Positions 1 to 10,301 of a DNA stretch of 64,000 bases are shown here, piece after piece. Made by a program: the position numbers and the translations under genes. Within the stretch, counting starts at the first letter, position 1. Each line of letters opens with the position of its first letter. Origin of the DNA: RYN-230 sp963834515 (GTDB lineage: Bacteria > Actinomycetota > Actinomycetes > Streptosporangiales > Streptosporangiaceae); NCBI GenBank assembly GCA_963834515.1, contig CAWICB010000002.1, positions 1,173,501 through 1,237,500 of the forward strand, written 5' to 3'. Below the pieces are notes generated by a model that saw nothing but the letters and a program-made list of their open reading frames with translations, had not been told where the DNA came from and searched no databases.

Positions 1-42
1 GGCCGAGCTGCCCGGCCCGGCCCAGCCCGGCCCCGGCGCCGG

Positions 43-822
43 ATGAGATCTGTCGACGGCGCCGGGGTGGTGGTCACCGGCGCGGGCAGCGGGATCGGCG
101 CCGCGCTGGCCCGCCGGTTCGCCACCGAGGGCGCCCGGGTGGTGGTGAACGACCTCGACGCCGCGGCCGCGCAGCAGGTCGCCGCCTCGATCGGCGGTGA
201 GGCGCTGCCCGGGGACGCGGCCAGCGAGGACGGCGTGGCCTCGCTGATCGGCGGCGCGGCCGACATGCTGGACGGTATCGACCTGTTCTGCGCCAACGCC
301 GGCATCGGCCCGGAAGGCGGCCCGGACGCCCCCGAAGCGGTCTGGGACGCGTGCTGGCAGGTCAACGTGATGGCCCACGTCCGGGCCGCCCGGCTGCTCA
401 CCGGGCCGTGGCTGGAACGCGGCCGTGGCCACCTGATCTGCACGGTGTCCGCGGCCGGGCTGCTCACCATGCTCGGCTCGGCGCCCTACTCGGTGACCAA
501 GCACGCCGCGCTCGGCTTCGCCGAGTGGATGGCGGCCAGCTACTCCCATCGCGGCATCACCGTGCAGGCGCTGTGCCCGATGGGCGTGCGCACTCCGCTG
601 CTCGAGGCGGCCGGCCCGGCCGGCCAGGCCCTGCTGGCCGAGACCGCGATCAGCCCGGACCAGGTCGCCGCCGCGGTCATCGAGGGCATCGCCGACGGCC
701 GGTTCCTGATCCTGCCGCATCCCGAGGCCGCGCTGATGTACGTGCACCGGGCCGGCGACCCCGGCCGCTGGCTGGCCGGGATGAACCGGCTGCAGCAGCG
801 GCTGGAGAACCTGCCGGACTGA
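43..822 (+). CDS. SDR-family NAD(P)-dependent oxidoreductase
   Basis: Classical short-chain dehydrogenase of 259 residues, the usual length. The Rossmann cofactor motif TGAGSGIG is near residues 12-19, NAG is at about 87-89 and the catalytic Tyr and Lys lie in YSVTK near residue 150, with a Ser upstream. An Asp at the end of the second strand (VVVNDLD) suggests NAD(H) preference, which is inference. The substrate cannot be told from sequence. The ATG is close to the window edge, so its upstream context is mostly unseen. The VOC gene follows 44 nt later on the same strand. Confidence 0.9.
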   Translation: MRSVDGAGVVVTGAGSGIGAALARRFATEGARVVVNDLDAAAAQQVAASIGGEALPGDAASEDGVASLIGGAADMLDGIDLFCANAGIGPEGGPDAPEAVWDACWQVNVMAHVRAARLLTGPWLERGRGHLICTVSAAGLLTMLGSAPYSVTKHAALGFAEWMAASYSHRGITVQALCPMGVRTPLLEAAGPAGQALLAETAISPDQVAAAVIEGIADGRFLILPHPEAALMYVHRAGDPGRWLAGMNRLQQRLENLPD

Positions 823-866
823 CCGGTAACCTGCACTGGATGTCCGGATTACGGCATAGTGTCGCC

Positions 867-1277
867 ATGAATCCGGTCGCCATGGGGGCGCTGCACCATA
901 TCGAGCTGTGGGTGCCCGACCTGAGCCGGGCCGAGCACACCTGGGGCTGGCTGCTGGGCGCGCTGGGCTACCAGCTCTACCAGCAGTGGCCCGAAGGGGC
1001 CAGTTGGCGGTCCGGTGGCCTGTACATCGTGCTGGAGCAGTCGCCGGCCCGCAGCGCGTTCCGCCACGACCGGCACCGGCCCGGGCTGAACCACCTGGCC
1101 TTCCACGTGGTGGACCAGGCCGCCGTGGACCGGCTGGTGGGGGAGGCGCTGCTGCACGGCTGGCGGCTGCTGTTCGCCGACCGGCACCCGTACGCGGGCG
1201 GCGAGCACCACTACGCCGCGTACCTGGAGGACCACGACGGCTACGAGGTGGAACTCGTGGCGGGAGGTGGTAGCTAG
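867..1277 (+). CDS. VOC-superfamily (glyoxalase/dioxygenase-like) protein
   Basis: Protein of 136 residues with the paired beta-alpha-beta-beta-beta pattern of the vicinal oxygen chelate family. Metal-ligand candidates are His in LHHIELWV near the N-terminus, His in LNHLAFHV in the middle and Glu in GYEVELVA near the C-terminus. The ATG at 867 is chosen because the protein begins at the first beta strand there; the same frame stays open upstream but overlaps the SDR gene. The reaction is unknown. It may be co-transcribed with the SDR gene. It ends 44 nt from the end of the convergent GH3 gene. Confidence 0.8.
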   Translation: MNPVAMGALHHIELWVPDLSRAEHTWGWLLGALGYQLYQQWPEGASWRSGGLYIVLEQSPARSAFRHDRHRPGLNHLAFHVVDQAAVDRLVGEALLHGWRLLFADRHPYAGGEHHYAAYLEDHDGYEVELVAGGGS

Positions 1278-1321
1278 CCGGAGCGGGATGTGGTTCCCGC
1301 CCCGGCCAGCGTCTTGGGCGG

Positions 1322-3970
1322 TCAGCCGGTGACCGCGGCGGCTGCGCCGTCGCTCGGCGTGGAGCGGCGATCGGGGGGTTCCGGGGGGTGGCCCCCCCGG
1401 GCCCGTACGGCCATGCTTAGCCGCAGGTCGCGGGAGGAGCGGCCGACGGCGATGGTGAACTGGCCGGGCGGCCAGTCCCAGCGGCCCGCGTGCTCGTCGT
1501 AGCGGGCGAACACCCGGGCCGGCAGGGTGAGCGTGACCGTGGCCGCCTCGCCCGGCCCGGCGGTGACGGTGCCGAACGCGCCGAGCACCCGGACCGGGCG
1601 GCCCGGGCCCAGGTCGGGGCCGCCCGGTCCCGGGGCCGGGCCGGCCACGTACGCCTGCACCACCTCGCGGCCCGGCCGCGGCCCGGTGTTGCGCACGGTG
1701 ACCTCGAGGCTCAGGCCGGCCCCGGCGGCCAGTTCCGGCTGGCCCGGCTGGCCCGGCTGGCCCGCGGTCAGCGACTCATAGGCCCAGGTGGTGTAGCCGA
1801 GCCCGTGGCCGAACGCGAACAGCGGGCTGGTGCCGGCCGCGTCGTAGCCGCGGTACCCGATGAGCAGTCCCTCGTGGTAGCTGAGCCGGCCGTCCCGCGG
1901 CACGGCGTGCAGCACCGGGCAGTCGGCTTCCCGGGCCGGCATGGTCACCGGCAGCCGGCCGCCCGGCTCGGCCCGGCCCAGCAGCACGTCGGCCAGGGCC
2001 TCGCCCATGGCCTGGCCGGGCAGCCACGCGTAGAGCACCGCGGCGACCTGGCCGGCCCAGGGCATGAGTACGGGCATGCCCGAGTTGACCACCACCACGG
2101 TCCGCGGGTTGACCGCGCTGACCCGCCCGATCAGTTCGTCCTGCCGTCCGGGCAGCCGCAGCGTGTCGCGGTCGAACCCCTCGCTCTCGGTGGTTTCCGC
2201 CGACCCGACCACGACCACCGCCGCGGCCGCAGCGGCGGCCGCCGTGGCCGCCCCGGCCAGGGCCGCCTCCTCGTCCTGGGTGGCCACCATGCCGAGCCGC
2301 ACCGCGAGCGGGCCCTCGGCCTGCGCCGAGGGCAGGAAGTCCAGCCGGACCTGGGCCGGCTGGCCCGCCGTCAGCTCGACCACGCCGGTCACCTCGCCGG
2401 GCCGGGTCATCGTCTGCACCGGGTCGGCCGGGACCGGGGTGTCGCCCGCGGCGGCCACCGCGCCGTCCACGGTCAGCGTCAGCCGGCCCACCCCGGCCGC
2501 GCCGACCATGTGCGGCCCGGAGACGGCCGGGCAGTAGCTGGCCAGCAGCGAGATCGTGCCACCCTGGCCCCAGCCGATGCCGTCCGGCAGCCCGTCGCCC
2601 CACCAGGCGAACACGGTCGTGTTCCGGTGCTCGGTGCCGAGCAGCGTGCCGTCGGCCGCGCGGAACTCCAGCCGCGCCCCCGGCGCACCGGTCACCGGGT
2701 CGGACAGCGACCGGGCCGGCGGCTCCGGCACGGTCTCCCAGGTGTGGCAGCCCGGCGTGACGGTGACCGTGGCCCGCCCGGCCAGCTCCGCGCGGAGTGC
2801 TTCGCCCGGGGTGGAGATGGCCGCCGGATGGACGGCCGCGCTGCCGCCGCCCTGGATGACCGGGTGCACGGCGTTCGGCCCGATGAGCGCGATGCTGCCG
2901 ACGCTGGCCGGGTCGAGGGGCAAGGCCCCCCGCTCGTTGCGCAGCAGCACGAACGAGGCCGCCGCGGCCCTGCGGAGGAGTGGGAGGTCAGGCGGCCGCG
3001 CCGGCGAGGCGGGGCGCGCCGCAGGCGTGTTCCCGCCGGGGCCGGCGCTCGGCGCGAAGCGGCGATCGGGGGGTTTCGGGGGGTCGTCCCCCCGGATAGA
3101 GAGCTTCCCCACCCGGCGGGCCACCTCAAGCAGCCGGAGCACCTTCTCGTCGAGAACGTCCTCCGGTACCTGGCCGGCCCGGACCGCGCCGGCCAGGCCG
3201 CTGGCCCATGGGCTGTCCGGCCCGGGCATGGCCAGGTCCAGCCCGGCCAGCGCGGCTGGCACCACGCTCCGGGTGGCATCCCAGTCCGAGACGATCGCGC
3301 CGGTGAAGCCCCACTCGCCCTTGAGCACGCCGCGCAGCAGCCGGTAGTGCTCGGTCATCCTGGTCCCGTTGACCGCGTTGTACGCGGCCATCACCATGAC
3401 CGCGCCCGCCTCGCGGACGCTGGCCTCGAATGGCACCAGGTACAGCTCGCGGAGCACCGCCTCGGCGATCCGCGCGTCGTAGGTCCACCGCCCAGTCTCC
3501 GAGTCGTTGCCCACGTAGTGCTTGACCGCGGCGCCGGCGCCAGCCGACTGCAGCCCGGTCACGTAGCTGACGGCCAGCCCGGCGGACAGCACCGGGTCCT
3601 CGGAGAAGCACTCGAACCCGCGCCCGCCCAGCGGGGTCCGCATCAGGTTCATGGTCGGGGCCAGCACGATGTCGACGCCCTTGCCCCGCGCCTCGGCGCC
3701 CAGGGCGGCCGCGAGCTCGCGGACGAGCTCGCGGTCCCAGGTGGCGCCGAGGGCGGATGGGCAGGGCACGCTGGCCGATGGGTTCCGGTCGTCTTTGGTG
3801 ATGCCCCGCACCCCGGCCGGGCCGTCCGACATCACTATCGGACGGAGCCCGAGCGCGGGGGCACCGTAGGTGCGCCAGCTGTCCGCGCCGGTCAGCACGC
3901 GCACCTTCTCCGCGACGGGGAGCGCAGCCACCCGGCTGCGCTCGTCCGTCGCCTCGGTTGACGTTGTCAT
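1322..3970 (-). CDS. Glycoside hydrolase family 3 beta-glucosidase with in-frame repeat insertions
   Basis: GH3 enzyme of 882 residues, expected to release glucose from beta-glucosides. The N-terminal barrel carries the nucleophile Asp in GAIVSDWDATRS. The second domain carries a Glu in the TTESEGF region as acid/base candidate. A PA14-like insert (about residues 420-520) and a fibronectin-III-like C-terminal domain follow. There is no signal peptide, so it is probably cytoplasmic and acts on imported oligosaccharides. It is the last gene of the LacI-headed operon, 25 nt after the solute-binding protein. Two oddities: a GC-rich repeat is inserted in frame near residues 292-323, encoding a Pro/Arg-rich linker that starts RGDDPPKPPDRR, and a related copy forms the C-terminal tail (RGGHPPEPPDRR). 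Confidence 0.93.
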   Translation of the reverse strand: MTTSTEATDERSRVAALPVAEKVRVLTGADSWRTYGAPALGLRPIVMSDGPAGVRGITKDDRNPSASVPCPSALGATWDRELVRELAAALGAEARGKGVDIVLAPTMNLMRTPLGGRGFECFSEDPVLSAGLAVSYVTGLQSAGAGAAVKHYVGNDSETGRWTYDARIAEAVLRELYLVPFEASVREAGAVMVMAAYNAVNGTRMTEHYRLLRGVLKGEWGFTGAIVSDWDATRSVVPAALAGLDLAMPGPDSPWASGLAGAVRAGQVPEDVLDEKVLRLLEVARRVGKLSIRGDDPPKPPDRRFAPSAGPGGNTPAARPASPARPPDLPLLRRAAAASFVLLRNERGALPLDPASVGSIALIGPNAVHPVIQGGGSAAVHPAAISTPGEALRAELAGRATVTVTPGCHTWETVPEPPARSLSDPVTGAPGARLEFRAADGTLLGTEHRNTTVFAWWGDGLPDGIGWGQGGTISLLASYCPAVSGPHMVGAAGVGRLTLTVDGAVAAAGDTPVPADPVQTMTRPGEVTGVVELTAGQPAQVRLDFLPSAQAEGPLAVRLGMVATQDEEAALAGAATAAAAAAAAVVVVGSAETTESEGFDRDTLRLPGRQDELIGRVSAVNPRTVVVVNSGMPVLMPWAGQVAAVLYAWLPGQAMGEALADVLLGRAEPGGRLPVTMPAREADCPVLHAVPRDGRLSYHEGLLIGYRGYDAAGTSPLFAFGHGLGYTTWAYESLTAGQPGQPGQPELAAGAGLSLEVTVRNTGPRPGREVVQAYVAGPAPGPGGPDLGPGRPVRVLGAFGTVTAGPGEAATVTLTLPARVFARYDEHAGRWDWPPGQFTIAVGRSSRDLRLSMAVRARGGHPPEPPDRRSTPSDGAAAAVTG
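1345..1400 (-). repeat. GC-rich repeat element, copy at the GH3 C-terminus
   Basis: Partial copy of the same element (gcggcgatcggggggttccggggggt core at about 1363-1388). It replaces the expected end of the fibronectin-like domain and adds roughly 25 residues before the stop codon. Confidence 0.65.
3001..3096 (-). repeat. GC-rich repeat element, coding copy inside the GH3 gene
   Basis: A segment of about 96 bp (32 codons) inside the GH3 gene resembles, nearly end to end, the intergenic element at 33.81-33.91 kb. Shared blocks are gaggcggggc, cgccgcaggcg, gcggcgatcggggggtt and ggggggtcgtcccccc. Read on the minus strand it adds an Arg/Pro/Ala-rich linker between the GH3 barrel and the second domain, where most relatives have a short acidic linker. 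The length is a multiple of three, so the frame survives. Confidence 0.7.
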
Positions 3971-3995
3971 CAGGGTCCTTGCCGGGTCCGCGAGC

Positions 3996-5694
3996 TCAGG
4001 ACTTCGGCGTGAGGTGCAGGATGGTGTCCTCGATATACGGGGTGTTCGGCACCGGGTTCATGTACGGGTCGCTGGCCGACGGCCAACCCGTGTAGTCCCG
4101 GCTGGAGACCTCAGCCCAGGCCCCGCCGTTGAGCAGCGGCACCACCGGCACCTGGGTGGTCATGATCTGCTCCAGCTTGGTAATGGCCGCCTTCTGCGCG
4201 GCCGGGCTGCCGGAGCCGGCGAACTGGGCCAGCGCCGCCTGGGCCTGCGGGTTGGAGTAGCGCCCGTAGTCACCGGCGGCGGGCTTGCCGACCGGCGCGG
4301 TCAGCGAGCTGTCCATCCAGTTGTCGTAGATGAAATACGGGTTCGGGCCCTGGTTGCTCCAGTGGATGGCCGCGTCGAACGTGCCGTTGGCGACATCGCC
4401 AGCCCACACGGTCGGGTTACCGATGCCGTTCGCGGTCACGTCCATGCCGAGCGCGCTGAGCTGGTGGCTGATCAGCTGGGAATCGGTGTAGTAGTCGCTG
4501 TACGGGATCGGGTCGGAGATCGAGAACGTGATGTGCTGGCCGTTCTTGGTCCACTTGCCGCCGGCCATCTTCCAGCCGTCGGCCGTGAGGATGGAGCTGA
4601 CCTTGGCCTTGTCGCCGGCGGCGGGCAGGTTGTTGGCCAGTGACGGGTCCAGATAGGACTGGTGGTTGGGCAGCAGCAGCCCGCTGGTCGTGGTGACCGG
4701 CGGCTCGTAGCCGGTCTCGCCCTGCACGTTGAGCTGGGACCGGTTGATCCCGTAGCTGATCGCCTGGCGGACCGCCGGGTCGTTCAGCGGGGCCTTGGTG
4801 GTGTTCAGGAACAGGCTGACCACGTTGTTGGCGCTGAAGTACGGCGCGCCGGACAGCCAGGTGTGGTTGTCCGCGCTCTTGGCCAGGTAGTTGGACTGGA
4901 TGTTGGCCACGTAGTTGCCCGCGAAGTCGATCTGGCCGCTGGCCACCGGCGGCACCAGGTTGGCGTTGGTGTTGTAGGCCGGGAAGTCGACCTCGGGCAC
5001 GTGCACCTTGGACTTCTGCCAGTAGTACGGGTTCTGCTTGAGCGTGTAGCCCTGCGGCGAGAACTTGTCCAGCATGAACGGGCCGGTGCCGACCGGGCTG
5101 GCGTCCGAGTAGGTGGCCGGGCTGCTCACCTTCGACCAGACGTGCTGCGGGACGATGTAGACCTGCCCGATCAGGAACAGGTTGGCGTACTGCGGCTTGG
5201 CGAAGTTGAGCACCGCCTTGGTCGCGCTGGGCGCCGAGGCACTGCTGACGATCGGTGCGCCGGAGGTGTACAGCTTCGGGTTGCTCTTGAGCAGGTTGAA
5301 CGTGAAGGCCACGTCGCTGGCGCTGAACGGCTTGCCGTCGTTCCACTTGACCCCGGACCGGATGGTCAGCGTCAGCGTCCTGCCGCTGTTGGACCAGGCG
5401 TACCCGGTGGCCAGCATGGGGATCGGTGCTTCGGCCGAATTGAGCGTGTTGAAGATGAACAGCGGCTCGTTGTACAGCGACACCGCGTTGGTCAGGTAGC
5501 CCGTCGAGGTCAGCGAGAACGGGTTGAACGTGTCGGTCATCGGGGAGAGCGGGGTGCTCTCGACGACCAGCGTCTTGCCCATCTTGACGTTGCTGCTTGC
5601 TGCCGCTGCCGTTATTGGAGCTGCTGCCGCACGCGGCGATGCCCAGACTCAGGGCACCAACTACGGCTAGCCCTGCGAGAACTCTGTGTTTCAT
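3996..5694 (-). CDS. ABC transporter solute-binding lipoprotein (SBP_bac_5 family), one frameshift
   Basis: Extracellular solute receptor of the Opp/Dpp type (family 5), total about 565 residues. The first 35 codons, starting ATG at 5694, encode a lipoprotein signal with lipobox LGIAAC and a Gly/Ser-rich linker. The mature domain (MTDTFNPF... to the stop at 3996) is in a different frame. Removing one base at about 5598-5602 restores ...GSGSSSNVKMGK, so a single indel, probably a sequence error, separates signal and body. Family 5 receptors bind peptides or oligosaccharides; the neighbouring beta-glucosidase and LacI regulator favour a beta-glucoside or cellodextrin, which is inference. Confidence 0.88.
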
Positions 5695-5898
5695 TGCTTA
5701 AACTCCGTTGTGCCCGGCCGGCTTGCTGCCGGCCTGTTGTGAGCGACCGTGTCGGGGTCTTTTATCGGTGGGGCGGTGCGGCCGGCCGGGCTCTCGGTCC
5801 CGTCTGCCGCGCCGCCAGGTATCTCTGTGAGATAGGCACACGCTGCGTTGTCGCAGCCGCTAGGCGGCTTCCTGGTGCATCACGGCTCCTCTCCCCCT

Positions 5899-7045
<1,147 letters not shown>

Positions 7046-7049
<4 letters not shown>

Positions 7050-8161
7050 GCCAGGCTCCCGTGGTCGGGTGTGGCGGCACTGGTGGTGAGCTGGGCCTGG
7101 TCCGGGTCCGGGCCGGCCGGGCTGCCCGGCTCGGGGCGGGCCAGTTCGGCCGGCACGTCGTGCTCGCCGTCCTGGAGCCAGCACGAGGCCAGCCGGCCGC
7201 CGTCCCCGGCCCCGGCCGCTGGCTGGGCCAGCGGCGGTGACTGCTCGCGGCAGATGTCCATCGCGTACCGGCAGCGCGGGTGGAACACGCAGCCGACCGG
7301 CAGCATCCGCAGGTCCGGCGGAGATCCCGGGATGCCGGTCATGTGCTGGTGCGGACCGTGCAGCGACGGGAACGAGTTCAGCAGGCCGACCGTGTACGGG
7401 TGCCGGGGCGCGCGGAACAGGTCGGCCGCCGCGGCCCGCTCGACCAGGCGGCCCGCGTACATGACCGCGATCGAATCCGCGATCTCCACTAGCAGCGAGA
7501 GATCGTGTGTGATGAACAGGACCGCGAACCCGAGCCGCTCGCGCAGAGCGGTCAGCTCTTCCAGGATCTCGCGCTGGGTGACCACGTCCAGTGCGGTGGT
7601 CGGCTCGTCCAGGATCACGATCTGCGGCTCGAGGGCCAGCGCCATGGCGATCATCACCCGCTGCCGCATCCCGCCGGACAGCTCGTGCGGGTAGCTGCTC
7701 AGCCGGTCGGCGGTGATGCCCACCATGGCCAGGAGTTCTGCGGCCCGCTCCCGGCGAGCGGCGGCCGACTGGCCCGGCACGTGGGCCTGCAGCACGTCGG
7801 TGAGCTGCGCGCCGATGGACAGTACCGGATTGAGGGCGTTCATCGCGGATTGCAGTACCACGGCAATGTGGGACCAGCGCAGCTCGCGCAGCTGTGGCTC
7901 GTCGAGGGCGAGCAGGTCCACGCTGCGGCCGGGCTCGGGGTAGTAGAGCACCTCGCCGCCGGTGATCATGCCCGGCGCGCGGAGCAGCCGGATCGCCGCG
8001 TAGGCCAGGGTGGACTTGCCGCTGCCGCTCTCGCCGGCCAGGCCGAGCACCTCGCCGCGGCGCAGCACCAGGTCGGCACCGACCACCGCGTGCACGGCGT
8101 CTGGGCCGGCCCCGTAGTCCACCTCGAGCCCGCGGATGTCCAGCAGTGGCTGGTCGTTCAC
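7046..8161 (-). CDS. ABC transporter ATP-binding protein, OppD/DppD-like
   Basis: Intact 371-residue ATPase. Walker A GESGSGKST is near residue 45, signature LSGGMRQR near 165, Walker B IVILDEPTTALD near 185 and the switch His in FITHDLS. It ends with the oligopeptide-transporter C-terminal domain including CVFHPRCRYAM. It overlaps its downstream partner by ATGA and the upstream permease by 4 nt, so translation of the cassette is likely coupled. It energises import together with OppF across the two permeases. Confidence 0.93.
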
Positions 8162-9311
8162 TTTTCCACCGCCCTGGTCTGCTTGGCCATGGCCGGCGCC
8201 ACGGCACCCCCGCTGGGGGCGCGCCCGCTGGCCGGGCGGACCACCGGGGTCAGGCCCAGCTCGAACCGCTTGGGCAGCCCGGAGCCGCCGGCCTTCTTGG
8301 CCTGCCGCCGGGCCAGGCCCGCGGCCCGCAGCCGTGGGTTGATGAACTCATCGATGCCGAAGTTGAGCAGGGCCAGCGCAGTACCGAGCAGGGCCACGGC
8401 CAGGCCGGGCGGGATGTACCACCACCAGTAGCCGCTCAGCTCGGCGTCCGAGTTCTGCGCCTCGAACAGCATCGAGCCCCAGCTCCAGTGCTCGGGGTTG
8501 ACCAGGCCGAGGAACGCGATGGCGGTGTACGTGCCGACCCCGTACAGCACCGTGAACAGGAACGAGGACGCGACGATCGGCACCAGGTTGGGCAGGATCT
8601 CGAAGCCGATCACCCGCCAGCCGCGCTCGCCGATGATGCGCGCCGAGTCGACGTAGTCCCGGGAGCGTAGCGACAGCGTCTGGGCGCGCAGCACCCGGGC
8701 GCCCCAGGCCCAGCCGGTGATCGCGATGATCAGCCCGATCAGGAGGTCGTTGGTGCTGCCGCCGGGCGGCAGGAAGCCGAAGATCACGATGAGCAGCGGC
8801 AGCGCCGGCAGCACCAGGAAGAAGTTGGCCAGCATGGACAGCAGGTCGTCCGCCCACCGGCCGTGCAGGTACCCGGCGCACACCCCGATCACCACGGACA
8901 GCACGGTGGCGACCACCCCGGCCAGCACCGCGACCAGGATGGTGCTCCGGCCGCCCGCCAGCAGCTGGGAGAACACGTCCTGCTGGGTCTGGGTAGTGCC
9001 GAGCCAGTGCGCGGCCGACGGTGGCTGGGGAGTCCCGTTGGTGGTGGACAGGCTGGCCGACGGGTCGTACGGGGCGACGATCGGCCCGACGATGGCCACG
9101 ATCAGGAAGATCGCCAGCATGACCAGGCCAGCGATGATCTTGGGCGAGCGGGGCAGCTGGACCCGGCGGGCCTGCCGGGTGGTGATGGCCGGGGGCTGCA
9201 GCGGGCCGCCGACCGGTTCGTTGGCCGGGTCGGCCCCGCCGGCCCGGTCCCGCCGACGCCGAGCCCGCCGAGGCCGGTTCCGCCCAGGTCGGTGCCGGTG
9301 CCGATAGACAT
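8158..9311 (-). CDS. ABC transporter permease, OppC/DppC-like, one frameshift
   Basis: Inner-membrane permease with about six helices and the cytoplasmic EAA loop (GERGWRVIGFEILPNL). The body from MLAIFLIVAIVGP onward is one frame. The in-frame sequence just upstream (QARRVQLPRSPKIIAGLV) shows that the first helix begins earlier. A Gly/Thr-rich N-terminus starting ATG 9311 (MSIGTGTDLGG) lies in another frame, 4 nt after the upstream permease gene. A break at about 9225-9245 in a G-rich stretch joins them. The cytoplasmic tail before helix 1 is about 55 residues. Confidence 0.87.
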
Positions 9312-9314
9312 CGC

Positions 9315-10292
9315 TCAGGCCTCCTGACGGGTGCGCGGGTCGAGGAACACGTACACGGAGTCGGCGGCCAGGTTGGCGATCAGCACGGCGAACGTGATGA
9401 TCAGGAAGATGCCCTGGAGCAGCGGGTAGTCCCGGGCGCTGACCGCCTGAAGCAGGATCCAGCCCAGGCCGGGGTAGCTGAACACGATCTCGGTCAGCAG
9501 CGCGCCGGACACCACGAAGCCGATGGCCAGCGAGAAGCCGGACACGCTGGGCAAGATGGCGTTCCGCGCTGCGTACCAGACCACCCGGCGCTTAGCCAGG
9601 CCCTTGGCCTGGGCGACCAGGACGTAGTCCTCGTCCATGGTGGTCACCATCACGTTGCGCATGCCCACGATCCAGCCGGCCGCGCTGCACAGCACGATGG
9701 TGAACGCGGGCAGGATCGCGTGGTCGAGCACATCGCCGATGTAGCCGGCGCTCCAGGCCGGGAAGTCCAGCTGGTTGTAGGCCCGGCCGGTGGGGAACCA
9801 GCCCAGCCGGACGGCGAAGATGTCCAGGGCCAGGAACGCCACGAAGAAGTACGGCGCGGCCTGGAAGAACGTAGTCGCTGGCAGCAGGTTGTCCAGCCAC
9901 GTGCCGCGGCGCCAGGCGACCAGGACGCCGAGCAGCGTGCCGAGCAGGAAGCTGATCACCGTGGACACCCCGACCAGCGCGACCGTCCAGGGCAGCGCGC
10001 CGCGGATCACACTGGTCACGGTGGACGGGTAGTAGCTGGTGGATATGCCCAGGTTGCCGTGTACCAGGTGCACCCAGAACGTCACGTATTGGCCCCACAG
10101 GCCCTGCGGGCTGTCCAGGCCGTACTGCAGCTCGAGGGAGCGGATGGTGCCGGGGGTGACCGTGCCCTGCATGTGGGCCAGCACCGCTTCTACCGGGTTA
10201 CCGGGCATCAGCCGCGGGATGAAGAAGTCCACGGTGACGGCGGCGATGGCGGTGATGATGTAGAAGAGCAGCCGGCGGGCGATGACGCGCAT
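9315..10292 (-). CDS. ABC transporter permease, OppB/DppB-like
   Basis: Intact 325-residue permease with an N-terminal helix (RLLFYIITAIAAVTVDFFI), a periplasmic loop with the family motif PGNPVE and five further helices. The EAA cytoplasmic loop is LAKRRVVWYAARNAILP. It starts 10 nt after the LacI gene and ends 3 nt before the second permease. The sequence type is peptide/nickel/oligosaccharide; context points to sugar. Confidence 0.93.
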   Translation of the reverse strand: MRVIARRLLFYIITAIAAVTVDFFIPRLMPGNPVEAVLAHMQGTVTPGTIRSLELQYGLDSPQGLWGQYVTFWVHLVHGNLGISTSYYPSTVTSVIRGALPWTVALVGVSTVISFLLGTLLGVLVAWRRGTWLDNLLPATTFFQAAPYFFVAFLALDIFAVRLGWFPTGRAYNQLDFPAWSAGYIGDVLDHAILPAFTIVLCSAAGWIVGMRNVMVTTMDEDYVLVAQAKGLAKRRVVWYAARNAILPSVSGFSLAIGFVVSGALLTEIVFSYPGLGWILLQAVSARDYPLLQGIFLIITFAVLIANLAADSVYVFLDPRTRQEA

Positions 10293-10301
10293 GGCCCCCC
10301 C

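Noticed and set aside
1490..3961. Very long open frame on the plus strand opposite the GH3 gene
   Set aside because: It is the antisense shadow of a GC-rich gene; its Arg/Gly/His-rich translation shows no domain, while the minus strand is a complete GH3 enzyme.
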